This document shows positions 10,273 to 19,323 of a stretch of DNA of 64,000 nucleotides, in pieces. The position numbers and the translations under genes were made by a program. The notes beneath the pieces are model-generated. The model made no database searches, had not been told where the DNA came from, and saw only the letters and a program-made list of their open reading frames with translations. The number at the start of each line of letters is the position of its first letter. The stretch's first letter is position 1. The stretch lies in contig JAPLDS010000052.1 of assembly GCA_026391295.1 (NCBI GenBank), positions 18,209-82,208 on the forward strand. The letters are read 5' to 3'. Origin of the DNA: Bacteroidia bacterium. Lineage in GTDB: Bacteria; Bacteroidota; Bacteroidia; Bacteroidales; Prolixibacteraceae.

Positions 10273-11025
10273 GTGCACATAAATATAAATTTTAGTGAAG
10301 TGCTAACTGTATTAACTGGATTTCTTGCGAGTGTTGCGCATGTCGCTACAGGTCCTGATCATCTTGCTGCTGTTACCCCCCTAGCGATTGATAGTCGAAA
10401 GAAATCATGGGCCATCGGTTTTTCATGGGGCTTCGGTCATACCGTTGGAATGTTGCTAATTGGCGGTCTGTTTTTAGTCTTTAAGGAGTTTTTACCTGTC
10501 GAGAGCATATCTAAATATAGCGAAACAATCATTGGGATTCTTTTGATTGGCGTTGGGATTTGGGCACTAAAAAGAGGGTATTCAAAGCATTCGCATGGCG
10601 ATCGTCCTCATGCTCATTTTCATACAACTCCAAATTTGTATGCTCATGTTCATTCTCATTCACATGCCACTCCTCTGCTTGAAAACGAACTAAATGAGCA
10701 CGGTCATTCGCATGCCGTAAACATGAATCAGAATGTACTCTCTGCATTTTTTATTGGGACGGTTCATGGCTTAGCTGGATTTAGTCATTTGTTTGCTTTG
10801 CTTCCATCGTTAGCCTTCCCTAGTTTTTGGTCGTCTGTTGTTTATATTGTCGCATTTGCTGTCGGGACTATTTTTACGATGATGACGTTTGCTTTCTCAT
10901 TAGGTCTTTTAGCTCATCGTGCTGAAGCAGGGGGCAAAGAGTTGTTTTTGAAACGGTTTTCTTTGACTGGGGCTATTTTAGCGATAGCAATTGGAATCTT
11001 GTGGATCATTCATCCCATAGGATAA
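10273..11025 (+). CDS. NicO/HupE-like nickel/cobalt (metal) transporter with a His-rich loop; GTG start
   Basis: VAHVATGPDHLAAVTPLAIDSRKKSWAIGFSWGFGHTVGM and TVHGLAGFSHLFALLPSLAFP motifs; loop HSHGDRPHAHFHTTPNLYAHVHSHSHATP...HGHSHA. Confidence 0.85.
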   Translation: MHININFSEVLTVLTGFLASVAHVATGPDHLAAVTPLAIDSRKKSWAIGFSWGFGHTVGMLLIGGLFLVFKEFLPVESISKYSETIIGILLIGVGIWALKRGYSKHSHGDRPHAHFHTTPNLYAHVHSHSHATPLLENELNEHGHSHAVNMNQNVLSAFFIGTVHGLAGFSHLFALLPSLAFPSFWSSVVYIVAFAVGTIFTMMTFAFSLGLLAHRAEAGGKELFLKRFSLTGAILAIAIGILWIIHPIG

Positions 11026-11040
11026 AAGCATTTTCTTTTT

Positions 11041-11370
11041 CACCACATTAGGCACATAGGCCACATAGAAAGCACATTAGAATCTATTGAGTCTACTGTG
11101 TTTCTTTTCCTATTGTGTTCTATTGTGTTTCTTTTTTCTTTTTCACCAAATTAGAAACCTATGTGTCCTATGTGCCTACTGTGTTTCTCTTTTTCACCAC
11201 ATAGGCACATAGTTCACATAGAAGAGCATATTAGAAACTATTGTGTCTATTGTCTTCTTTTCCTATTATGTTCTATTGTGTTTCTTTTTTCTTTTTCACC
11301 ACATTAGGCACATAGTTCACAATGGACAAGCAAATTAGAACCCTATGTGTCATATTGTGTTTCTTTTTTT
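11041..11370. repeat. Left tract of ~100-bp-period repeat (CACCACAT(T)AGGCACATAG...CTATTGTGTCTATTGTGTTTC)
   Basis: Units starting CACCAC at 11041, 11195 and 11297, with a partial one (caccaaattagaa) near 11145. Each unit carries CACATAG and the near-complementary CTATGTG/CTATTGTG. Confidence 0.85.
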
Positions 11371-11424
11371 CTATTTGATTCTTTTTTTTCAATATCACCA
11401 TAGATTATCGTAAATTGTTAAGTC

Positions 11425-11838
11425 ATGACACAGAAATATCTAAATGATTTAACCCATGTTATTCTAGGAGCAGCTATTGAGGTGCATAAAGAATTGGGCC
11501 CTGGACTGCTTGAGAGTATTTATGAAAGATGCTTGGGGCATTTGTTAATCGAAGAAGGGATACTTGTCTCATCCCAACAACGAGTTCCGCTGATTTTCAG
11601 AGGTCTTAAACTAGATTGCGATCTGCGTTTTGATTTATTAGTCGATAACTTGATAATTGTTGAGGTAAAGGCAGTGGAGAGGTTAATGCCAATTCATGAA
11701 GCCCAACTATTGACATACCTAAATCTTCTATCCAAACCCAAAGGAGTATTGATTAATTTTAATTGCACCAACATATTCAAGGAAGGACAAAAAACAATGG
11801 TGAATGAGCTTTATGCTTCTTTGCCTAGCGGATACTAA
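11425..11838 (+). CDS. GxxExxY-family protein (PD-(D/E)XK nuclease-like fold)
   Basis: ILGAAIEVHKELGPGLLESIYERCL (GxxExxY signature) and RFDLLVDNLIIVEVKAVE (D...ExK). Confidence 0.92.
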   Translation: MTQKYLNDLTHVILGAAIEVHKELGPGLLESIYERCLGHLLIEEGILVSSQQRVPLIFRGLKLDCDLRFDLLVDNLIIVEVKAVERLMPIHEAQLLTYLNLLSKPKGVLINFNCTNIFKEGQKTMVNELYASLPSGY

Positions 11839-11844
11839 CTTTTA

Positions 11845-12085
11845 CCTATGTGTCCTATTGTGTCTATTGTGTTTCTTTTCCTATTGTGTCCTACTGTGTT
11901 TCTTTTTTTTCACCACATAGGCACATAGGCCACATAGAAAGCACATTAGAAACCTATTGTGTCTATTGTGTTTCTTTTCCTATTGTGTTCTATTGTGTTT
12001 CTTTTTTTTCACCACATAGGCACATAGTTCACATTAGAAAGCACATTAGAATCTATTGTGTCTACTGTGTTTTCTTTTCCTTCTC
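11845..12085. repeat. Right tract of the same repeat
   Basis: CACCACATAGGCACATAG units at 11911 and 12010, about 99 bp apart, with interspersed CTATTGTGTCTATTGTGTTTCTTTTCCTATTGTGT. Confidence 0.85.
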
Positions 12086-12137
12086 ACTTATTTAATTATT
12101 TTTGAGACTGATTAACAACTAACTAAACATTTTAAGG

Positions 12138-13400
12138 ATGAAAAAACAATGGATTAGTATTCTAATTGTCGGAATGTCGTTTGCTACTGCGTGGGCTATT
12201 CGCGGACAATTTGGACATGAGCCTGGAGCTTCTTGGGCTGCTGGTATTGGAGCCTTGGCATTAGTTTTAGTGTCGCAACGGAAAGATTGGTTTGCCAAAA
12301 TCTTACCTGTCGCGTTAGCTTCGATGGTTGGCTGGGGCGGCTGTGGAATGATAAGCTACGGAATAGTTGTTGGCTATGGTCGAAATGTCGACTTTGTAAA
12401 TGCCGCTTATGGCTTAGTTATGCTATTTGTAATTGGAGGACTCTTTGGACTCCTTGGGGGTGGCCTTGTAGGACTAACCTTGGACTCCTCAAAGAAAAAG
12501 CCTGTGTACTGGAATAGCTTAATGGCTGAGATGGTTGCAGGTGGTATTGTAGGATATTATTTATTGATCCAAGCTTTTGGCTTTCTTATGACTCCGCCTC
12601 GCTCCGAAGCCTGGGCCGTTTGCTTAGGTGCTGGACTGGCCATGATCTGGTATATGGTGCGCAACGAACACAAAGCACCACTTCGTGTCGCGTATTTTGC
12701 TGCAATGGGAGCAGGGTTTGGCTTTGGCTTTGGAAATGTACTCCAGATATTGGGAGATATTCTAGCCATTCAATTTAATATGTGGAACGTCATGGAATAT
12801 AGTATCGGCTTCTTTGGTGGCTCAGGTATGGCATATGGTGTATTTAGTTCTGTGTGGCCAGAAGAAACGACTGCGCCTCAGAAATGGCAAAATAAATTCG
12901 CCTATTTTGTGGTGTTTCTCTTAATCCCATACTTGGTCTTCTCTAATTCTAATTTGATCCAGGTATTTTTTATTACCCCTAATGCCGAAAGTCTTCCAGC
13001 AGCTTCCTTGGTTGGAAGCTCGATAGCTGTTCTTATTCTTTTTGCTTTAGCACTCTTGGGATGGACTAAAACCATTCAGTCAAATGGTGAAATTAGTAGA
13101 AGCTTAATCTTACAATTGTTTTTAGGTTATTGGGCGACCTATATTTTCCTTAGCTATGGTCTTACAGGTGGCTTTAGAGGTAATTTTATGCTCAATCATC
13201 ACCTATATGTGCTAAATTTTATCGTTGTTATACTGTTATTGCGCCAAAATAGTCCATCTTTCTTTGAAATCCCTACCGCAAATGTTGACTCGAAAAATTG
13301 GCTGAAGTATACCCTATGTATAGTAGCCGTATTGGTGCTGCTTGCTTTTGTTTTGATCCACTTGCATGGTGACATAGGTGGTAAAAACGCTAGATTCTAG
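12138..13400 (+). CDS. Polytopic integral membrane protein of unknown function
   Basis: Multiple hydrophobic helices; distinctive FATAWAIRGQFGHEPGASWAAG N-terminus; no assignable catalytic motif. Confidence 0.8.
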   Translation: MKKQWISILIVGMSFATAWAIRGQFGHEPGASWAAGIGALALVLVSQRKDWFAKILPVALASMVGWGGCGMISYGIVVGYGRNVDFVNAAYGLVMLFVIGGLFGLLGGGLVGLTLDSSKKKPVYWNSLMAEMVAGGIVGYYLLIQAFGFLMTPPRSEAWAVCLGAGLAMIWYMVRNEHKAPLRVAYFAAMGAGFGFGFGNVLQILGDILAIQFNMWNVMEYSIGFFGGSGMAYGVFSSVWPEETTAPQKWQNKFAYFVVFLLIPYLVFSNSNLIQVFFITPNAESLPAASLVGSSIAVLILFALALLGWTKTIQSNGEISRSLILQLFLGYWATYIFLSYGLTGGFRGNFMLNHHLYVLNFIVVILLLRQNSPSFFEIPTANVDSKNWLKYTLCIVAVLVLLAFVLIHLHGDIGGKNARF

Positions 13401-13435
13401 GTATTTAAAGCTTTGTTGCTTGTTTTATATTCTTT

Positions 13436-13474
13436 AAAGGATCTCTTTGAAATTTAGTGTTCAGAGAGATCCTT
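13436..13474. terminator. Possible terminator hairpin downstream of 12138..13400
   Basis: aaaggatctctttg...cagagagatcctt inverted repeat (one wobble/mismatch); T-run is poor. Confidence 0.45.
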
Positions 13475-13771
13475 CCTATTCGTTTTATTTTGTGCTTCCT
13501 TCTGGTTTGTGATCCAGATGGCAATTCTTTTTTTATCGTCTTTAGCTGCCTTCTTAGCTCTTCAATAGCTCCTGTTTATCATAGTATTTTCGCACTATCT
13601 CCTATTTTTAAACATTTTAAAGGGTTAAATTTAAAGCAAGTATGTTAATATTCTATGTTTATCTGTTAAAATAGCGTAAGTGAATCTTGGGCGAATCGCT
13701 TAATTTTGATTCCAATTATTTATTTTAGTTAAAAATATAGCTCAAAACATTAACGAATGTTAATTTATGCC

Positions 13772-13779
13772 TATATTTG
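13772..13779 (+). promoter_or_regulatory. Putative -7 element TATATTTG upstream of SusC
   Basis: Matches TAnnTTTG, ~140 nt upstream of the SusC start; no clear -33 TTG. Confidence 0.3.
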
Positions 13780-13922
13780 CTCACTGATTAAATAAGTTTA
13801 TAGTCTAGAAACGTTTTATTTGGCGCAACTATTGAACTGCTTAAACTAAGGAATACAGTCAATTAGAGTTGTTTTAAGGGCTATAAATAAAATTTTATTA
13901 TTAATAAATTAATTAATTAACT

Positions 13923-16900
13923 ATGAAAAGAAAAATCTTTCAAATGCTCCTACTCGGGATGTGTGTTCTTTTTACGAGCAACACATTTGCCCAAGTTAAG
14001 GTGAGCGGTGTTGTTAAGGGAACCTCGGGAGAAGTACTTCCAGGGGCGACTATCGTTGTCAAAGGAACAACGAATGGTGTAGTTACCGATTTCGATGGTA
14101 AATACAACATCTCAGTTCCAAGTGCACAGTCTACTTTGGTAGTTTCATTCGTTGGAATGGAAAGCCAGTCTGTAGCTGTTAATGGCAAATCTTCTGTTAA
14201 TGTTACTTTAGCTTCATCTTCAGTTGCTGTTGATGAGGTAGTTGTAACAGCTTTGGGTATTACAAGACAGCAAAAATCTCTGGGTTATGCTGTTGCGGAA
14301 GTCAAAGGTGAAGAGATGCAGAGATCAGCAAATGCGAATGCTTTGAACTCATTAGCCGGTAAGGTTACTGGTGTTCAGATCAGTTCTACAGGTGCTGCTG
14401 GTTCTTCTGTAAACGTTGTTATTCGTGGTGCTTCGTCACTTACTTCTGACAACCAACCTCTTTATGTTGTTGATGGTATCCCAATGAACAACTCATTAAG
14501 TAACATGTCTGCTCTTGGATCAGGTAACACGGTCGATTTCGGTAGTGCTATTTCTGATGTGAACGCGGATGATATCGAATCTGTTTCTATTCTTAAGGGA
14601 CCTAGTGCTGCGGCTCTTTATGGTTCACGTGCAGGTAACGGAGTTGTCTTGATTACTACTAAATCAGGTAAAGGTGGTCGTAAAGGTCTTGGAGTTACTG
14701 TAACTTCAAATACTGAGATCGAAAGCCCTTACAAATACCTTGATTATTTAAATAACGGTTGGGGTTACGGACCACGTCCATACTCTCAAGATATGCGTCC
14801 AAACAATGGCAGACCTTATATGGATATCAATCCAACACAAGCTGCTTGGAATGGTCCTGCGTTAGATGGAAAGACTTTGGCTTACCAATGGCCTTATCCA
14901 ACTGATCAAGGAGGTAACTATATTGCTACTCCTATGATTAACCATCCAAACAATGTTAAAAACTTCTTCCAGACAGGTTTTACGTCTACCAATAACATTG
15001 AAATCGCGGATGCTAATGAAAAAGCAAATTATAGAGTATCGTTCAACGATATGGAGAATAAAGGTTTGATCCCTAACTCTGATTTGCATCGTAAAACAAT
15101 CTCTTTCAACACTTCTGTTAAGTTAAATTCAAAACTTAGCGTTAGCGCAGTTCTTAACTATGCTCGTTCAAATGCGAAGAATCGTCCAGCGATTGGCAAT
15201 GGTACTAACCCAATGCAATCGATTTACGAATTAAACAATGAAATCGATGGTAATGACTTAAAGAACTATTGGAAACCAGGTATGACTGGAATTCAACAAA
15301 ACAGTCCTTATGCTCTTGGAAGTAGCTCTGCAAGTAGTGGTGTTAACAACCCTTACTTTGTGGCGAATGAAGTAAACAACGGATTCACTAGAGATCGTGT
15401 TTATGGTGATGCTAGACTTGATTATAAGATCACTTCAAATTTAAGCTTCTTTGCTCGTTACTCAATTGATACTTACAGTGAGTTTAGAGATGGTAAGATT
15501 GCGAAGAGTTATACTGGTGCTCGTAATGGTTACTATGGTCTAGTAAACTCAAGATTGACTGAGAACAACTCAGACTTCTTGTTTACTTACGAGAAAAAAA
15601 TCTCTGACTTTAGTCTTACTGCTTCTGCAGGGGGAAATGCACGTTACTACACTGGTCTTTCTAACAGTATGCAGTCATCTGGTGCTGGTTTGATTGTTCC
15701 TGGAATTTTTGCAATTACTAATATGTTGCAATCAAGTTTACAAGTTAGCTCAGGTTCATCACAGAAAGCTGTTTATTCTCTTTATGCACTAGGTTCATTA
15801 GGATATAAAGATTTAGCTTACCTTGATGTGACTGCACGTAACGACTGGTCAAGTACACTTCCAGCAGCCAACCGTTCATATTTCTACCCATCAGCTTCTT
15901 TAAGTTTATTGGTAAATAAAATGGTAGACTTAGGTTCTAATGTTTCTTTGGCTAAACTACGTGGTGGTATTGCACAAGTAGGTAATGATACATCTCCTTA
16001 TCAGCTTCTTGCTGGTCTAGGTGCAGGTTCATGGAATGGTTTAACAACGTTCTCTGTACCTGGAAACTTATTGAATCCAACACTTAAACCTGAGATCAAG
16101 ACTTCGAAAGAGATTGGGTTTAACTTAAACTTATACGATAGCCGTTTACGTTTAGAAGGAACTTATTATACTGCTGACAACAAAAATCAGATCTTGAATA
16201 ATACACTTTCTCCTTCTTCTTCTTATGGATCACAAAAATTCAATGCAGGATTGGTAACTAGTGAAGGTATGGAGTTTGCCCTTGGTGGAACACCTATCAA
16301 AACGAAAGACCTTACTTGGGATGTTAACATGAACTGGTCAACAAACTCGTTAACATTGAAATCTCTTGCTCCTGGTGTTACTCGTATCATTCTTTGGACA
16401 AATGCTAAAGGTGGTGCAATGTCTTGGGTTGGTGAGAAAATCGGAAATATCGTTGATGCTGAGTTAAAACGTGTAACTGACAAAACTTCTCCTTATTATG
16501 GCTGGCCACTTTTGGATAGCGACGGTTATGAGCAAATTAAAGGTGTAAACGAGGTTAATGGGAAACGTAATTCTCCAATCATTGGTAACTTCTTCCCTGA
16601 CTATATGATGGGCTTCCAAACTTCGGTTAAATACAAAAAATGGAGATTAAGTGCAAGTCTTGACTATCGTAAAGGTGGACAGTTTGTATCTCAGACGCTT
16701 CGTTACAACGAATCTGACTTACATGGTTCTCGTATCTTAGGTACATTCATCCACCCTCCAAAAGGTGCTGATGTAGCTACTTGGTTGAAAGCTCACGCTA
16801 GTCTATTCGGTCCTAACGGAACTGCCTTCCCAGTTGTCGGTGGTCCTACAGCTGATTACGGCGGTCAGCCATATTCAGATGGTGGAATTACAGCTAACGA

Positions 16901-17309
16901 TGGTGTGTTCATGCCTGGTGTTAGCGGTAGTGTTGATGCTGCTGGAAAATTCACTTTGGGAGAAGAGTTCTTAAGTCAACCTGTAGATTACTATGGTGAC
17001 TATTATGGATGGGGTTTAACAAAAACTGCAACTTTCGATGCTGACTTTGTGAAACTAAGAGATCTTTCAATTTCTTACCAACTGCCAGGCCTAAAATCAT
17101 TGGGTATTCAGAATGCAACAATTTCGATCTATACCAGCAATGTTATCGTTTGGACTAAAGCAAAAATTGGTATCGATCCTGAGCAAGCATTTAACAACAG
17201 TCTTGGAAGTGCAAACGTTGGTGTTGGCCAGTTTGCTCAAGGTATTGAGCGTGATAACGTAACACCTTGGACCATTCCAGTTGGATTTAAACTGAATGTA
17301 AGTTTCTGA
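13923..17309 (+). CDS. SusC/RagA-family TonB-linked outer-membrane protein
   Basis: VSGVVKGTSGEVLPGATIVVKGTTNGVVTDFDGKY; VDEVVVTALGITRQQKSLGYAV; LYVVDGIPM; DIESVSILKGPSAAALYGSRAGNGVVLITTKSG. Confidence 0.97.
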   Translation: MKRKIFQMLLLGMCVLFTSNTFAQVKVSGVVKGTSGEVLPGATIVVKGTTNGVVTDFDGKYNISVPSAQSTLVVSFVGMESQSVAVNGKSSVNVTLASSSVAVDEVVVTALGITRQQKSLGYAVAEVKGEEMQRSANANALNSLAGKVTGVQISSTGAAGSSVNVVIRGASSLTSDNQPLYVVDGIPMNNSLSNMSALGSGNTVDFGSAISDVNADDIESVSILKGPSAAALYGSRAGNGVVLITTKSGKGGRKGLGVTVTSNTEIESPYKYLDYLNNGWGYGPRPYSQDMRPNNGRPYMDINPTQAAWNGPALDGKTLAYQWPYPTDQGGNYIATPMINHPNNVKNFFQTGFTSTNNIEIADANEKANYRVSFNDMENKGLIPNSDLHRKTISFNTSVKLNSKLSVSAVLNYARSNAKNRPAIGNGTNPMQSIYELNNEIDGNDLKNYWKPGMTGIQQNSPYALGSSSASSGVNNPYFVANEVNNGFTRDRVYGDARLDYKITSNLSFFARYSIDTYSEFRDGKIAKSYTGARNGYYGLVNSRLTENNSDFLFTYEKKISDFSLTASAGGNARYYTGLSNSMQSSGAGLIVPGIFAITNMLQSSLQVSSGSSQKAVYSLYALGSLGYKDLAYLDVTARNDWSSTLPAANRSYFYPSASLSLLVNKMVDLGSNVSLAKLRGGIAQVGNDTSPYQLLAGLGAGSWNGLTTFSVPGNLLNPTLKPEIKTSKEIGFNLNLYDSRLRLEGTYYTADNKNQILNNTLSPSSSYGSQKFNAGLVTSEGMEFALGGTPIKTKDLTWDVNMNWSTNSLTLKSLAPGVTRIILWTNAKGGAMSWVGEKIGNIVDAELKRVTDKTSPYYGWPLLDSDGYEQIKGVNEVNGKRNSPIIGNFFPDYMMGFQTSVKYKKWRLSASLDYRKGGQFVSQTLRYNESDLHGSRILGTFIHPPKGADVATWLKAHASLFGPNGTAFPVVGGPTADYGGQPYSDGGITANDGVFMPGVSGSVDAAGKFTLGEEFLSQPVDYYGDYYGWGLTKTATFDADFVKLRDLSISYQLPGLKSLGIQNATISIYTSNVIVWTKAKIGIDPEQAFNNSLGSANVGVGQFAQGIERDNVTPWTIPVGFKLNVSF

Positions 17310-17328
17310 TCTTGAACTTTAAAAAAAT

Positions 17329-18972
17329 ATGAAATATATGAAAACAATTTTTAAATTAACTCTCGTTTTAATGGTAGTCGTTTTTGCCTCGTGCAGGGAC
17401 CTTACCAAAACAAACGTGGATCCTAATACGATCAGTCAGATCACTGTTGATCCAAACTACGTGATGACAACATCGATTGTAAATACGGTTAGACCTTATC
17501 AGGATGAGAACTACAACGGTGATTGCGCTGGTATTATGTCCTATGTACAGAAGAGTGGATGGGGATCTGGATTACAGTATTTTAACTGGACTGATAACCG
17601 TTCATGGGCTGGTAATTATGGTACTCTAAGAGATATCTACCTTTTACGTGACCGTGCTACTGATTCAAAATCTGATTTCCACCTTGGAGTCGCTTTGATC
17701 TTAAAAAGTTTCACATTTGCGCAGATTACCTCTCTTTGGGGTGATGCTCCTTATAGTGATGCTGGTTTAGGTGCATTAAACACTAAGCCTAAGTTTGATG
17801 CGCAGGAAGATATTTTCAAAGGTATACTTGCTGATCTTAAAACAGCAAACACTCTTTTATCTAAACCTGCGACAGCTTACGGCAATATCAATCCAAGTGC
17901 TGATGTTATTTATGCTGGTAACCCTGCTAAATGGCAGAAATTGGCTAACTCGTTGAGATTACGTTATTTAATGCGTCTTTCGGTTAAAAGTCCTGCAGTT
18001 GCAAAGGCTGGTATCGAAGAGATCATGGGTAACCCAACGACCTATCCAATTTTCAGTTCTACGGCTGATGATGCTCTTATGTCTTATCCAGGATTGTCTT
18101 CAGCTGACTCTTGGAATACTGCAATTGCTTGGGATGGTACACCTGCACAAGGTAACTTTACCAGACTTCAATTGTGTGCTTACTTCAGAGATGTTCTAGT
18201 TGGTGTGAATGACCCTCGTCTTCCAGTATGGTTTAAACCAGTAGCTTCAAAAGTTACTGTAGCAAGCATACCTGCAAATACATCAACTACTACTTATCGG
18301 ATTTATACTCCAAGTAACTGGATCTCTGCTACGCCAACCTCTACTACAGGTGTTGTGCTTGTGGATACCGCAAATTATGTTGGTATTCCATTGGCGATTG
18401 CGAAAAATGAGCCATTTACTTATAATCTAAATCCTAGTCCAGTTCAGGGTGGTGCGAACATTCACGTTTCTGGTATGACCGATATGTTTAAAGCTAATGC
18501 TAATGCATTGCTTAAAGCTAGAGCGATTACTTATGCTGAAGTTTGTTTTATCCTTGCAGAGGCAGCTCAAAGGGGTTACGCCACTGGTGGTACTCAACAA
18601 ACATTCTACAATTCTGGTATTCAGGCTTCTTTAACAACTTGGGGTGTTGGAAGTTCATATGCTACATACATCGCGAAAGCTGGTGTTGCTTATGACGGAA
18701 CTCTATCTCAGTTGATGACTCAGAAATATATCTCTGGTTTCTTGAATGCTCAGGAAACTTGGTTCGACTGGAGAAGAACTGGCTTACCAGTTATTCCAAT
18801 CGGTAATGCAGGTTACAAAAACACCTTGCCACTTCGTTGGAGATATGATATGACTGAGTTGAACATTAACGTTGTAAATTCAACTGCTGCGATCTCTAAA
18901 CTAGTTCCAACTGCCAACACTGGTCAGACTGGTAACGATGATTCTTGGTCAAAAATGTGGTTATTACAATAA
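17329..18972 (+). CDS. SusD/RagB-family outer-membrane lipoprotein (SusD-like_2 type)
   Basis: Lipoprotein signal (VVFASCRDL), TNVDPNTISQITVDPNYVMTTSI; adjacent to SusC; paralogous to 631..2283. Confidence 0.93.
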   Translation: MKYMKTIFKLTLVLMVVVFASCRDLTKTNVDPNTISQITVDPNYVMTTSIVNTVRPYQDENYNGDCAGIMSYVQKSGWGSGLQYFNWTDNRSWAGNYGTLRDIYLLRDRATDSKSDFHLGVALILKSFTFAQITSLWGDAPYSDAGLGALNTKPKFDAQEDIFKGILADLKTANTLLSKPATAYGNINPSADVIYAGNPAKWQKLANSLRLRYLMRLSVKSPAVAKAGIEEIMGNPTTYPIFSSTADDALMSYPGLSSADSWNTAIAWDGTPAQGNFTRLQLCAYFRDVLVGVNDPRLPVWFKPVASKVTVASIPANTSTTTYRIYTPSNWISATPTSTTGVVLVDTANYVGIPLAIAKNEPFTYNLNPSPVQGGANIHVSGMTDMFKANANALLKARAITYAEVCFILAEAAQRGYATGGTQQTFYNSGIQASLTTWGVGSSYATYIAKAGVAYDGTLSQLMTQKYISGFLNAQETWFDWRRTGLPVIPIGNAGYKNTLPLRWRYDMTELNINVVNSTAAISKLVPTANTGQTGNDDSWSKMWLLQ

Positions 18973-19000
18973 TCAGATTTAGATTTTAATCTAGCATATA

Positions 19001-19035
19001 AAAAGGTGCTGTCGGAAACGACAGCACCTTTTTTG
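19001..19035 (+). terminator. Rho-independent terminator after the SusCD pair
   Basis: AAAAGGTGCTGTCG-GAAA-CGACAGCACCTTTTTT: perfect stem, GAAA tetraloop, T-run. Confidence 0.93.
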
Positions 19036-19323
19036 TTTTTGCAATGCCTCAGTTGTCATTGTTTGAGCACTGGTCAAATGTAGATTATATGACATTTTTC
19101 TTCTCGTTTTCTTTCATCCATAATTTAAAAAAAATTATCCTCGTCTTACTGTTTAGGAATCGAGCTCAAGATGCTAATTTCCAGCTGCTTAAATGCCTAA
19201 TTTTGCAAGTGTTAAAACCGTAAAAATCAAGAAATATTATACGAAATTGCAAACAGGATAGCTTAAGTTTTCTTATATTAGTACCCTTGTTGTTTTGTTT
19301 TTCTATTCATAAAATCTAATACT

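Noticed and set aside
11041-12085. Possible CRISPR array
   Set aside because: Units are ~100 bp, low-complexity and degenerate, with no unique spacers of constant size and no cas genes.
11850-12095. 81-aa ORF MSYCVYCVSFPIVSYCVSFFSPHRHIGH...
   Set aside because: It is a translation of the repeat tract; the peptide repetition mirrors the DNA repeat, and there is no coding signature.
13457-13648. 63-aa ORF in the 13.4-13.9 kb intergenic region
   Set aside because: Overlaps a terminator-like hairpin; no homology features; poor coding composition.
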